Positions 52,976 through 61,230 of a DNA stretch of 64,000 nt are shown one piece after another. Every line of letters starts with the position of its first letter. Position 1 is the first letter of the stretch. Position numbers and translations under genes: made by a program. The stretch lies in contig DAHUYE010000008.1 in the NCBI GenBank assembly GCA_027315345.1, positions 153,095-217,094 on the forward strand, in the 5' to 3' direction. The notes under the pieces were generated by a model, which saw only the letters and a program-made list of their open reading frames with translations, had not been told where the DNA came from and made no database searches. This DNA is from Actinomycetota bacterium. GTDB taxonomy: Bacteria > Actinomycetota > Acidimicrobiia > Acidimicrobiales > JAJPHE01.

Positions 52976-53386
52976 TCAGCCCTGACGGCTGCCGTCCCAG
53001 AACGACCGAAGCGAAGCCAGCCGGCCCGCCGGTGAGCGCCGGTAGATGTTTATAAGGTCCATCACCAAGGGGTCGCCCTCGCCCATGCCGATGGTGAACG
53101 TCACGGCCATGGCCGCCTCGTCCCCACCCAGGTAGCACCGCTCGATCTCGTACCCGAAGCTGGTCATGGTGGAGATGACCTGGTCGTAGAAGGCGGCTAT
53201 CTCCTCCCGCCCCCGGCGGCCCCGGCCCTCCCGGTCCAACGGGGAAGGCCCGACCGGGTCCTCCACCACCGCATCGTCCTCGAAAAGGGCGAGCCACGCC
53301 TCCCGGTCGCCACGTTTGACGGCGGCCAACGAGGCCCGGGCCAGATCGGCGGCGGTGGTCCCGGCCGCGGTTGACGTTGCGCTCAC
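52976..53386 (-). CDS. Ketosteroid-isomerase-like (NTF2-fold) protein
   Basis: This 136-residue protein has LFEDDAVVEDPVGPSP. It is close to the active-site strand of bacterial delta-5-3-ketosteroid isomerase, where LFADDATVEDPVG holds the proton-shuttling Asp. Here that is Asp43. The oxyanion Tyr of the model enzymes aligns with Ser and the second acid aligns with Asn (NIYRR), so activity may be altered. It could convert 3-keto-5-ene to 4-ene steroids. It converges with the transporter operon (12 bp) and its start overlaps the LarA-like stop... on the same strand the next gene begins at its 3' side, giving a GTGA coupling. Confidence 0.72.
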   Translation of the reverse strand: MSATSTAAGTTAADLARASLAAVKRGDREAWLALFEDDAVVEDPVGPSPLDREGRGRRGREEIAAFYDQVISTMTSFGYEIERCYLGGDEAAMAVTFTIGMGEGDPLVMDLINIYRRSPAGRLASLRSFWDGSRQG

Positions 53387-54705
53387 GCCTCCAGCTTAAG
53401 GACGTCCGAGTTCCCCGCCGCGGGGTCATCCCACACATCGGAAAGGTCATCGGGCAGATTGCCATTGCCATCCAGGGGCAGGTCGAAGGGCTCCCCGACC
53501 ACCTCCACCCCGTCGGGCAGCTCCTCGGCCAGTACCGCCGAACAGATGGTGCGGCCCAGATCGAGGGTGTTGGCGGCCCAGACCAGGCGGGCCAGGTGGG
53601 GGGGGCGCAGGCCGGCCATGGCCAGGGCGACATCCAGTATCTCGGCGTCGGTCTCGAAGTCCACCGGCAGCATGGCCCCGGCCGGGTCCCCGGCGGTCAG
53701 GGCGTTGAGCCGGGTGATGCGGGCGTCGTTGGCCTCCAGCACCCGGGAGCGGGCGAATTCAGCCAACCCCAGGCCGATGGCGTTACCGCCCGTCTCCGGG
53801 GTCAGGCCCCGGATGGCGATGAGCCGGACCGGCACTCCGGGATGGTGGGCAGGAGGATGGACGGTGTCCTTCCTGCCGATGACGTTGGTGTCCATGCCGG
53901 CACCGCTGATGTTCTTACCGATCCGGTCCAGCAGCAGCAGATCTATGGCATCGAAAGGCAGCCGGGGCATGAGCCGGCGGGCCTGGGTCAGCAGCTCCTG
54001 CTCCTCGTCCAACCAGCGGTCCGGAGCCAGGACCGCCACCCGGGCGGTGCGCTCATCGGCCCGTTCCACCAGGGCCACACCGGCCAGGAGCTTGGACCGG
54101 CTGATCAGCGCCGGGGCCAGCTCCTCCACCATCCCCGGCCAGCCCAGATCCATGACGGCCCGGTGGCAGACCGACGCACCCTTCTCCTTCCCCAGACCGA
54201 TCATGAGCATCTTGACCAGACCGCTCTCCACCGGCCCGGTGAACATGGTGTGGGGCTTGACCCGGTTGCAGAGAACGATGTGGTCGGCCCCGGCGGCGGC
54301 GGCGTCCTGCCACAGCGGAATCCCGCCCGGAGAGGAGCCCAGTTCAACCACCTCCATGCTGGAGTGGATGGCACAGCCGACGGCGGTCTCGGTGATGCCG
54401 TAGGAGGCCAGGACGTTTCGCTGTCCCTCGGCCGTTCCTCCGCCGTGGCTCCCCATAGCCGGGACCACAAAGGGTTCGGCCCCGAGCTGCTTGAGATGAT
54501 CAACCACCGCCCGCAGGACATCGACCATGCCGGAGATGCCACGGCTACCCGCTCCCACCGCCACGGTCTGACCGGCCCGGACCCGGCGGCCCAGATCCAT
54601 CCCGGCCAGGCCCCGCTCGACCTCCCCGGTCACATCGCCAACTACCGGACCGCTCACGGCCTGGACGACGCGGACCACCTGTGGGTACCGGGGCTGGATC
54701 ACCAT
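53383..54705 (-). CDS. LarA-like (DUF2088) nickel-dependent racemase-fold protein
   Basis: This protein of about 440 residues has the LarA N-terminal pattern (AVGAGSRGISGMVDVLRAVV, PAMGSHGGGTAEGQ) and VLCNRVKPHTMFTGPVESG with the His-Lys region that in LarA interacts with the pincer nickel cofactor. LarA racemises lactate; relatives act on other 2-hydroxyacids. The C-terminal half is unlike LarA itself. The ATG at 54705 keeps the conserved start near QPRYPQVV. A GTG at 54765 is possible. Its stop overlaps the isomerase-like start, so the two are co-translated. Confidence 0.7.
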   Translation of the reverse strand: MVIQPRYPQVVRVVQAVSGPVVGDVTGEVERGLAGMDLGRRVRAGQTVAVGAGSRGISGMVDVLRAVVDHLKQLGAEPFVVPAMGSHGGGTAEGQRNVLASYGITETAVGCAIHSSMEVVELGSSPGGIPLWQDAAAAGADHIVLCNRVKPHTMFTGPVESGLVKMLMIGLGKEKGASVCHRAVMDLGWPGMVEELAPALISRSKLLAGVALVERADERTARVAVLAPDRWLDEEQELLTQARRLMPRLPFDAIDLLLLDRIGKNISGAGMDTNVIGRKDTVHPPAHHPGVPVRLIAIRGLTPETGGNAIGLGLAEFARSRVLEANDARITRLNALTAGDPAGAMLPVDFETDAEILDVALAMAGLRPPHLARLVWAANTLDLGRTICSAVLAEELPDGVEVVGEPFDLPLDGNGNLPDDLSDVWDDPAAGNSDVLKLEA

Positions 54706-54799
54706 GAGGTCAATTCTGGTTCGTAGGCCCGCCGCAGGTGGAACATTGGGGCAAAGCTTCTCCACCCTGCCGGTATCGGCCCACCGGCCGACACCTCGG

Positions 54800-55693
54800 T
54801 TATCCGGAGATGAACTGGCTGACCACGGCGGCCAGTTCAGGCCCTTTGTCCTCCTGGAGAAAGTGGCCGCCCCCCTCGATCACGCAGTGGGGCTGGCCGG
54901 CCGTACCCGGGACATGCCCGATGAACTGGCGCTCGGTGCCCCGGGTGATGGGGTCTCCGTCGCTGTAGGCACACAGGAAGGGTCGTTCGTAGCGGCGCAG
55001 CACCTCCCAGGCCTCGGTGTTGGCCCGGTGGGCCGGATCGTCAACCGAGGTGGGGACCAGGGACGGGAACCGCCGGGCCCCGGCTTTGAAGCTGTCGTCC
55101 GGGAAAGGTGCGTCATAGGCGGCCACCACCTCCGCAGACAGTCGCGTGGCGCAACCATTGGAGATGATGGACCCGATGGGGAAGGTCGGCGATTCCCGGG
55201 AGAAGTTCTGCCAGGCCAGGAAGGCCTCATTGGGAGGGCGGTCCCCGGTCGGCAGCCCGGTGTTGGCGGCCACCACCCGGTCGAAGCGCTCCGGCGCCAT
55301 GGCCACCAGCCGCAGGCCGATGAGACCACCCCAGTCCTGGCCGAACAGGGTGATACCGGACAGTTCGAGCCGGTCGAAGAGGGCCTCGGCCATCCAGTCG
55401 ACGTGGCGTTGGTAGGTGTAGTCGTCCTGCTCGGACGGCTTGTCCGAGCGACCGAAGCCGATCAGATCCGGGGCCACGCAGCGGTGGCCGGCCGCCACCA
55501 GCCCGGGGATCATCTTCCGGTACAGATAGCACCAGGTCGGCTCCCCATGCATGAGGAGGACCGGGCCGGCCCCGCCGGGCCCTTCGTCCAGGTAGTGGAC
55601 CCGCAGCCCGTCGGCCAACTCGACGTAGTGCGGTTCGTACCCGAAGTCGGGAAGGTTCTCGAAGCGCTCGTCCGGGGTCCTGAGGATTTTCAC
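54800..55693 (-). CDS. Haloalkane dehalogenase-like alpha/beta hydrolase
   Basis: This 297-residue hydrolase has LLMHGEPTWCYLYRKMIP (oxyanion region), GFGRSDKP, FGQDWGG with an Asp nucleophile rather than Ser, and a C-terminal EGGGHFLQED with the catalytic His. The Asp nucleophile followed by Trp is the signature of haloalkane dehalogenases. Epoxide hydrolases are also close. The GTG at 55693 lies only 20 bp from the divergent DinB start, so promoters must lie within the neighbouring genes or overlap. No steroid link is evident. Confidence 0.85.
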   Translation of the reverse strand: MKILRTPDERFENLPDFGYEPHYVELADGLRVHYLDEGPGGAGPVLLMHGEPTWCYLYRKMIPGLVAAGHRCVAPDLIGFGRSDKPSEQDDYTYQRHVDWMAEALFDRLELSGITLFGQDWGGLIGLRLVAMAPERFDRVVAANTGLPTGDRPPNEAFLAWQNFSRESPTFPIGSIISNGCATRLSAEVVAAYDAPFPDDSFKAGARRFPSLVPTSVDDPAHRANTEAWEVLRRYERPFLCAYSDGDPITRGTERQFIGHVPGTAGQPHCVIEGGGHFLQEDKGPELAAVVSQFISG

Positions 55694-55713
55694 TCTGAGG
55701 ACATTAGGGTGAG

Positions 55714-56289
55714 GTGGTGGCCGACTACGAAGTCGCCCGGGACTCCCTGACCCGGCGCATGAGGGCAATGCACTCCCTGTGGGAGCAGGCCGTGGGCACC
55801 ATGGATGCCGACCAGGTCAACTACGTGGAGAGAGAAGGGGTCCTGCCCATCGCCTTTTCGCTGTTCCACTTCGTGCAGATCGAGGACGGCTCGGCCACCA
55901 TGCTCGGGGCCGGGGACATGATCTTCGACCCGGCCTGGTCCGATCGCATGGGCCTGGCCATCCCCGACCACGGTAAGGCCAAGACGGTGGAGGAGATGAT
56001 CCACCAGCGCATCGGGGACTACCGGGCCTTCGCCGACTACATGGCGGTGGTCTTCGCCAAGACCGAATCCTGGCTGGCCGCCCTGGACCCGGCCTGCCTG
56101 GATGACGTCGTGGTGTCCCGGCCCTTCCCAGATGGGATCGCCACCACCTACAGCGCCCGGGTGGCGGCCGAGCGAGGGATCACCCGGCTCGACGCCACCG
56201 AGTGCTGGATATACCAGCACGGTCTGCGCCACATGGGCGAAATCGAACACGCCCGGGCCCTGGTCGGCCTGGGCGGCATGACATCCTAG
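55714..56289 (+). CDS. DinB-superfamily four-helix protein
   Basis: This 191-residue protein has FSLFHFVQIEDGSATM and WIYQHGLRHMGEIEHARAL (parts), with a histidine arrangement that fits the DinB/YfiT metal site. Actinobacterial members often use mycothiol. It may be a thiol transferase or stress protein. The GTG at 55714 is followed immediately by another GTG. It converges with the small secreted protein with a 4-bp gap. Confidence 0.7.
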   Translation: MVADYEVARDSLTRRMRAMHSLWEQAVGTMDADQVNYVEREGVLPIAFSLFHFVQIEDGSATMLGAGDMIFDPAWSDRMGLAIPDHGKAKTVEEMIHQRIGDYRAFADYMAVVFAKTESWLAALDPACLDDVVVSRPFPDGIATTYSARVAAERGITRLDATECWIYQHGLRHMGEIEHARALVGLGGMTS

Positions 56290-56293
56290 GCAG

Positions 56294-56752
56294 TCAGGGT
56301 CCCACCAGCAGCTGGCCATCCACTTCGTGGGCCCCGACCCCCGGATTCACATTCACCCGGGAGCTGCCCACGTGGCCGGCCGGGATGCGCCCGATCGGGA
56401 CCGGAAGGGTCAGAGAACCGAGGTGGACGACCACCGTGCCCTCCCAGGCGTAGTGGGTGTTGTTGTGAATGCTCAGCTGGAGGAAGAGGCTCCCGCTATG
56501 GGCGAAGCCGGCCTCCAGCCTCAGCTTCAGCCCCGGGCAGCCGGCCGCGGCGGGCCGGCCCTTCTGCAGGCTCTCCGACGTGATGATGGTCGGCTCACCG
56601 TGGCTCGGCACCACCAGCGTGAAGCCCACCGCCTCGGTGGCCTTGCACGTCACCAGCTGGGTCAACCCACCCAGGGACGAGGTAGCGATCGGAATGAGGA
56701 ACACGGCGAAGAAGCCGATGATGGCGGCGGCCCGCTGAAGGGACGGTTTCAC
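56294..56752 (-). CDS. Small secreted or membrane-anchored protein of unknown function
   Basis: This 152-residue protein has an N-terminal hydrophobic segment (AAAIIGFFAVFLIPIATSSL) that could be a signal peptide or anchor, followed by a beta-rich domain with two cysteines (VTCKAT, AGCPGL) and SLFLQLSIHNNTHYAWEGTV. It overlaps the upstream GGDEF-like gene by 4 bp, so the two may work together. I do not recognise a family. Confidence 0.65.
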   Translation of the reverse strand: MKPSLQRAAAIIGFFAVFLIPIATSSLGGLTQLVTCKATEAVGFTLVVPSHGEPTIITSESLQKGRPAAAGCPGLKLRLEAGFAHSGSLFLQLSIHNNTHYAWEGTVVVHLGSLTLPVPIGRIPAGHVGSSRVNVNPGVGAHEVDGQLLVGP

Positions 56753-57612
56753 GAGGAGAGGGCCTCGCGCTCCCCGTTGTCGCGGATGTCATCGGCGTGC
56801 AGCTGGGCCAGAACGGCCTGGATCCGCGCCTCGTCCTCGGGATAGCTCAAGGGTTTTACGCTGGGGCCCACCGCCGACTGGCCGAGGTACAGATGGCCGG
56901 ACAGGCTGCGCTCCAGCCGGGTGGCGAAGATAGCCGCCCCCTCGGCGCCCGTGTCCGGAAGCAGCACGACCACGCGGTGGACGACGCCGTCCGTCGAGTG
57001 GGCGGCCGCATCCACCTGGCGGATGGTGGCCTTGACGGCCCGGCCCAGTTCGGCCATCTGGGAGCGGACGCGTCGCCGGCCGCCGCTCAGAATGGCGCCG
57101 TCGATCTCGGTGGTGGCCACGGAGAACAGGCTCCCGTAGCGGCGAGCCCGTTCGAACTGGCGATGGACCTCGATGCCGAACTGCCGGGCATTGAGCAACC
57201 CGGTGGCGTCGTCCACGGTGTCGAACAGGTTCAACTTGAGGATCGAGCCCTGCAACAGGCTGGCCGCCCACCCGCCGATCCCCCCGAAAGCAAGATAACC
57301 GAGGGCCCGGCCGGCCAGAAGGCTGATCAGGTCCCGGCCCCGGATGGCGTTCAGGGACGGATAGCGGATGGCCACATAGGCGGCCGCCGCCGCCGCCCCG
57401 ACCACGAGACCACCGGGGATGCCCCTGGTCATGAAGGCCACGAAGACGGGCAGATAGAACAGGACGGCCACCACCTCGATGGTGTCCACCCGGGTCAGAT
57501 ACAGAACGGCCGCCAGCACGGCCAGGATCAGCAGGCCGGCGGCAAGGGTCAGGCGGCGGGCGGCTGTGTAGCTGATCCGCCGGGCCCGCCTGGGCAGAGG
57601 GCCAGTACTCAT
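56749..57612 (-). CDS. Membrane protein with degenerate GGDEF domain
   Basis: This 287-residue protein has three or four N-terminal membrane helices (LTLAAGLLILAVLAAVLYL, VVAVLFYLPVFVAFM, GLVVGAAAAAAYVAI) and a cytoplasmic domain that opens with VDDATGLLNARQFGIEVHRQ, the typical start of a GGDEF domain. At the catalytic site HRVVVLLPDT stands in place of GGDEFxxLLP, so cyclase activity is unlikely. It may be a sensor or c-di-GMP-independent scaffold. The ATG at 57612 is preceded by the sigma-factor remnant. It is coupled to the secreted protein at 56294. Confidence 0.75.
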   Translation of the reverse strand: MSTGPLPRRARRISYTAARRLTLAAGLLILAVLAAVLYLTRVDTIEVVAVLFYLPVFVAFMTRGIPGGLVVGAAAAAAYVAIRYPSLNAIRGRDLISLLAGRALGYLAFGGIGGWAASLLQGSILKLNLFDTVDDATGLLNARQFGIEVHRQFERARRYGSLFSVATTEIDGAILSGGRRRVRSQMAELGRAVKATIRQVDAAAHSTDGVVHRVVVLLPDTGAEGAAIFATRLERSLSGHLYLGQSAVGPSVKPLSYPEDEARIQAVLAQLHADDIRDNGEREALSS

Positions 57613-57732
57613 CGTCGTCTCCCATGGGTGGCTGGCCCCAGCCTTGTCGATTTACGACCGGGAATGGGGCATGGTCGGGAATGTCCAGGCACCGGCTCTG
57701 CAGCCGGCCGCCTCCACCCAGCAGTCCTGGGA

Positions 57733-57885
57733 GCGCAAAGTGTTGAGACCCCGGCGGATCCGGCTCTTGACCGTGCCCTCCGGTTGGCGGAGGAGAGCCG
57801 CCACCTCCCGGTAGCTGACACTCGATGTAGGCCAGGTCGATGGCCAGCGTTCCTCCTCGGGCAGAGCGGCCAGGAACGATCGCAT
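57733..57885 (-). pseudogene. Frame-disrupted sigma-factor region 4 remnant
   Basis: On the minus strand one frame reads MRSFLAALPEEER and then SYREVAALLRQPEGTVKSRI. That is the region-4 helix-turn-helix of an ECF sigma factor. Between these blocks the expected LAIDLAYIE is found only in a neighbouring frame. Two compensating frameshifts are thus needed for a normal sequence. No region 2 is visible upstream. It looks like the wreck of an ECF gene next to the GGDEF-like gene. Confidence 0.6.
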
Positions 57886-58074
57886 CCGCCCGGCCTGGTC
57901 CCCCTCTTGCGCCGGGCCAGGGCCAAGATAACCCGCCAACCTGTCCGATGAGGCGTGCGCTTGCCATCCCTGGGTCCTGAGCCAGCAAGGCGCTGAGCTC
58001 GGCCATGTTGCCGCCGCGAAGGGCGAACACAGGCCGGACCGCGGCGGAGTCGACGAAGGCATCCTGGCCCGCGG

Positions 58075-58632
58075 CCGCGGTCAGGCCGGTTCGAGAGTGC
58101 TGGCCTGCCGTCAAACGGGGACCGCCGGTCCTGGCGAGGTAACCCGCTCAGGATTAGCGTTTCCGACCGGCCCGCGTCACCGGAAGTGGCGCCGATGACG
58201 GATGAGGACCGCGAAAGAAAGCCCTTGCTCCTTCGGGCCTCCCGGGCCACCTTCGCTGACACTGCTACTCGTGTCACTGCGGAGCTCCGGAAGGGTCCCC
58301 GAGGCCGCGGTTGGGACATGCTGGATCACGCGTGGAAATTGGAGGACCGGGACCTCACGAGCGATCCGGCCTAGTCAAGGCTGCGACGGGAGCTGCCTCC
58401 GGTCAGTGACGCTCGACTGGAAGGGCGGCCAGGTCTCGGTGACCAGGCACATGGAGGTCCGCCCCATCGATCTCCTCCCCCACCACCTCGCCCCGCTCGT
58501 TGTCCAGCAGCAAGTCGGGGGCGGCCGAGGCATTCGGCACCACATCAGCGAAGCCGTGCGTCCAGTTCTCTCTCGCGGCGTCGAGCCCCCCCAGCGCCGT
58601 CTCGTGGCTGACTCGGCTGAATGGGGGGGCAG
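58075..58632. other. Low-coding stretch, one weak small frame
   Basis: I find no supported gene here. A plus-strand frame at 58186-58374 (62 residues, KPLLLRASRATFADTATRV) has an ordinary composition but no recognisable family and no clear ribosome site. This stretch marks the change from metabolic genes to the toxin-antitoxin region. Confidence 0.4.
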
Positions 58633-59079
58633 CTATAGGACGCGGAAGCTGACGCCGTCGTGCTCCGCGGCAGCTTTGAGGTGCGGACCGACATCGAGGC
58701 GTGAGACGGCGATGCCGGCCTCGAGTGCTTGGGCAGCAGCGAGGGCCTCGGCCATGGCGGCGGACAGTGGTCGGCCCTCGGCGCGGTGGCGACTCTGGAG
58801 CTCAGCCATGGGCCACGCCAGTTGCCGGAGGTGCAGAACCTCGATCGAGTCGGGCAGGGCTACCAGCCGCGTCCGGAACCGATCCTGTTGCTCTGCTGAC
58901 AGCACCGCCACCGATGCGGTCAATCTGTCCACTACAGCGGGGGCGGCCAACGCGCTGGTGAGCCTGAACAGCCACAAGCCCGTAGTCGCCACCGCCGAGG
59001 CCAAGCCACCGAGGTCCTGGGATCGATCTCCGCTCAGCACATCGCGGAGAAGGTGATCGTCGATGACGACGGTGGCCAC
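58633..59079 (-). CDS. PIN-domain toxin (VapC-like)
   Basis: This 148-residue protein begins ATVVIDDHLLRDVLSG, the PIN-type start with a conserved Asp pair, and continues to a weakly conserved acidic tail (AVSRLDVGPHLKAAAEHDG). It would be a toxin ribonuclease. It directly follows the AbrB-type antitoxin gene, whose stop abuts its GTG start. Confidence 0.75.
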   Translation of the reverse strand: MATVVIDDHLLRDVLSGDRSQDLGGLASAVATTGLWLFRLTSALAAPAVVDRLTASVAVLSAEQQDRFRTRLVALPDSIEVLHLRQLAWPMAELQSRHRAEGRPLSAAMAEALAAAQALEAGIAVSRLDVGPHLKAAAEHDGVSFRVL

Positions 59080-59316
59080 CTACGTCGTGGCCAGCTCACT
59101 GTCGGCGAGACCGTTCACGAACCTGAGGTGATCCTCGGCGGATAAGGCCTCGCTCAGGAGCTTCTGGCGTCCCCCGGGCGGCAGCAGCACAACCGCATCG
59201 CCCAGATCGACCACGGTCACCCGGCCGCCTTCGGTCAGACCCCACCGGCGGCGCACGCCTGCGGGTACCGACATCTGGCCGCTCTTCGAGACCAGGAACT
59301 CTTCAGTCGCAGCCAT
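59080..59316 (-). CDS. AbrB/SpoVT-type antitoxin
   Basis: This 78-residue protein has the swapped-hairpin DNA-binding pattern EFLVSKSGQMSVPAGVRRRW and GGRVTVVDLGDAVVLLPPGG. The ATG at 59316 is preceded by GGAGGAGGG. It is the first gene of a two-gene module with the PIN toxin. An inverted repeat at 59332-59358 just upstream is the likely operator. Confidence 0.82.
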   Translation of the reverse strand: MAATEEFLVSKSGQMSVPAGVRRRWGLTEGGRVTVVDLGDAVVLLPPGGRQKLLSEALSAEDHLRFVNGLADSELATT

Positions 59317-59331
59317 GCCGCCCTCCTCCAC

Positions 59332-59358
59332 ACTTGGTGAGTCGGCATCTTACCAAGT
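59332..59358. promoter_or_regulatory. Inverted-repeat operator for the AbrB-PIN module
   Basis: ACTTGGT (59332-59338) and ACCAAGT (59352-59358) are perfect 7-bp inverted arms 20 bp apart, about two helical turns. The site starts 16 bp upstream of the antitoxin ATG, where TA autorepression sites usually lie. Confidence 0.6.
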
Positions 59359-59420
59359 ATCATCACCGGCTGTCGGTGACTCGAGGCCATGCCTGGTGGA
59401 GAGACCGAGCGACCCGTGAG

Positions 59421-59436
59421 TTATACCGGTTATACT
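59421..59436 (+). promoter_or_regulatory. Promoter/operator of the MazEF-type module
   Basis: Two TTATAC units (59421-59426 and 59430-59435) with period 9 flank CGG. TATACT at 59431-59436 is a good -10 hexamer only six bases before the GTG at 59443, so the transcript is probably leaderless. The repeat may be the repressor site. Confidence 0.5.
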
Positions 59437-59442
59437 ATAAGC

Positions 59443-59688
59443 GTGAAGACAGCCGTGTCCTTGCCGGATGACCTCTACGACCGTGCCGAGCAGGCGGCCC
59501 AACAGCTCGGCGTCAACCGCTCTCAGCTCTACGCACGAGCTTTGACCAAGTACCTCCAAGACATCGGCCCGGACCCAGTCACGGACCGACTGAACGAACT
59601 GGCCGCCGAACACGCCAAGGAACGGACGGCCCCCGAATCATCGGCGGCGGCTCGCTCGATGATCGACTCCGGCGGCTGGGAGTGGTAG
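59443..59688 (+). CDS. MazE/ribbon-helix-helix antitoxin
   Basis: This 81-residue protein begins KTAVSLPDDLYDRAEQAAQQ and continues LGVNRSQLYARALTKYL, the ribbon-helix-helix pattern with a charged C-terminal tail for toxin binding. It overlaps the MazF gene by 7 bp. The GTG at 59443 lies directly after the promoter, and upstream in-frame sequence contains the promoter repeat, so the shorter start is preferred. Confidence 0.85.
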   Translation: MKTAVSLPDDLYDRAEQAAQQLGVNRSQLYARALTKYLQDIGPDPVTDRLNELAAEHAKERTAPESSAAARSMIDSGGWEW

Positions 59689-60017
59689 CGCGCGGAGAAG
59701 TCTGGTGGACCGACTTCGGCAATCCGGCCGGTTCGTCACCCGGATACCGCAGGCCCGCCGTCGTGATCTCCTCCGACCGCTTCAACCGGTCTCGAATCAA
59801 CACAGTGATCGTGGCCGCGATCACCTCGAATACTCGGCTGAGCCGTGATCCGGGGAACGTGACGCTGCCTGACGACCTGTTGCCCAAACCTTCCGTCGTC
59901 AACGTGACTGCTCTATTCACAGTCGATCGCGACCAACTGGTCGACCACGTCACGGACCTCCCCGCCCTCGAATCCAGGGCACTCGACGATGGGCTTCGGC
60001 TGGTCCTCAGCCTCTGA
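59682..60017 (+). CDS. MazF/PemK-family endoribonuclease toxin
   Basis: This 111-residue protein begins VARGEVWWTDFGNPAGSSPGYRRP and continues AVVISSDRFN and TVIVAAITSNTRL, the complete MazF fold pattern. It should cut RNA at specific sequences when released from the antitoxin. It overlaps the antitoxin gene, as in typical mazEF operons. Confidence 0.9.
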   Translation: MVARGEVWWTDFGNPAGSSPGYRRPAVVISSDRFNRSRINTVIVAAITSNTRLSRDPGNVTLPDDLLPKPSVVNVTALFTVDRDQLVDHVTDLPALESRALDDGLRLVLSL

Positions 60018-60390
60018 CCTCCATCGAGATGGACGGTAACTGCACACGTGCTGCGCAACCCTGGGCCACGCGTCGTGGGTTTTCAAGTCGGTGTCGGAAG
60101 GGAAATTGCAACTCAAAGTACATTCGCGCCTTGGCGCGGTCATTATGTCGCAGCGTGAGTCAGGCCGGAGGACCCCTGGCCCCGCCCGGGTGCGACCCGG
60201 AGCGCGCGTCCCGCCGGCTTGGGCACTCTTCGTGCCCATCACCCAGGAGACCTGCGTCCTCCCCGATGGGACCTCTGCGAACTGTTCTGCCGGGCCAGGT
60301 GTTAGGGGTCTCTTTGCATGAGCACCGGTGGGCAGGTTCCGGCTCTGCTCTTTGGTGATGGACCTGGTGTGAGCCTGGTGGCCATCCGTC
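60018..60390. other. Intergenic region after MazF
   Basis: I see no gene, repeat or RNA in this 373-bp stretch. Several short open frames exist on both strands but have no family features. It leads into the zinc-ribbon gene. Confidence 0.4.
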
Positions 60391-60996
60391 ATGATCTGGC
60401 TCATGGCAGTGACCTGGCCCTGCCATCTTGACGTCGAGGACTACGCCGGTGCCGGACAGACCCCGTTCCCACCTCGCCTCGCCTGTCCCGACTGCGCTCT
60501 CCCGCTGGCCTTGGACGGCAGCTATCCCCGGGTCGTGCGCCACCACGGACACCTCCTCCGGCTGCGGATCAGGCGCGGACGCTGCGGGCCGTGTGGTGCC
60601 TCTCACGCCCTCCTTCCGGACTTCGTGGTGGCCCATCGACCAGACACCGCAGAGACCAGCGGGGCGGCCTTGGCGGGCGCGCCGGGTTCGAGCGTGCCGG
60701 CCAGCACCGTGGCGGGATGGCGCCGGCGGGCCTTGGCCAACCATGCCGCCCTGGTGGCCGGGGTCGGGGCGGCGGCGGTGACATGGTCGGACGACGCCCA
60801 CGTGGTGGGAGCCGACCTTGATCTGGCCGGCCTAGTCATGGCGCTGTGGAGTTCGGCGCGCTGGCGGACCGGGCCGGGGCTTCCTCGGCCCTGGCGGCTG
60901 TTGAACCTCGTCACCGGCGCCAGCTGGTTAGCCACCCGCGTCAAGTCATTCTGGACAGGCGTAGGACGGGTGCCGGTGCCAGCTGGGGACCCTTGA
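60391..60996 (+). CDS. Zinc-ribbon protein of the DUF6431/transposition-associated type
   Basis: This 201-residue protein has an N-terminal double CxxC ribbon (LACPDCALPL and GRCGPCGASHALLP), the block FVVAHR, and a helix-turn-helix-like middle (VPASTVAGWRRRAL). Such proteins are found with integrase or transposase operons in actinobacteria. No intact transposase follows; the next gene is convergent. It may be a leftover of a mobile element. The ATG at 60403 is an alternative start. Confidence 0.6.
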   Translation: MIWLMAVTWPCHLDVEDYAGAGQTPFPPRLACPDCALPLALDGSYPRVVRHHGHLLRLRIRRGRCGPCGASHALLPDFVVAHRPDTAETSGAALAGAPGSSVPASTVAGWRRRALANHAALVAGVGAAAVTWSDDAHVVGADLDLAGLVMALWSSARWRTGPGLPRPWRLLNLVTGASWLATRVKSFWTGVGRVPVPAGDP

Positions 60997-61230
60997 CCAG
61001 GGCCTCTGCACCCTGTCGCTCAGCCTTCGGGCTCCCTGCGTCTCCGGCCAGCGGCCAGTTTCTGTTCACCAACCTGACGGTTTCGTAGCTCAACGCGGCC
61101 CCGCCCGTCGTGATAGGTCCTGGTCACAGGCGTCGTGTTCACACAGCTGTGCCGTCCGATCACCACCGAGCGCTGCCGGCTCATCTCCAGACAGCGTGGC
61201 CGCCAACACCAGGCAGTACGGCCGTGGATC

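Noticed and set aside
56789..58114. A 441-residue minus-strand frame across the GGDEF-like gene
   Set aside because: It is out of frame with the recognisable membrane and GGDEF-like protein. Only a short piece (AIDLAYIE) belongs to the broken sigma factor.
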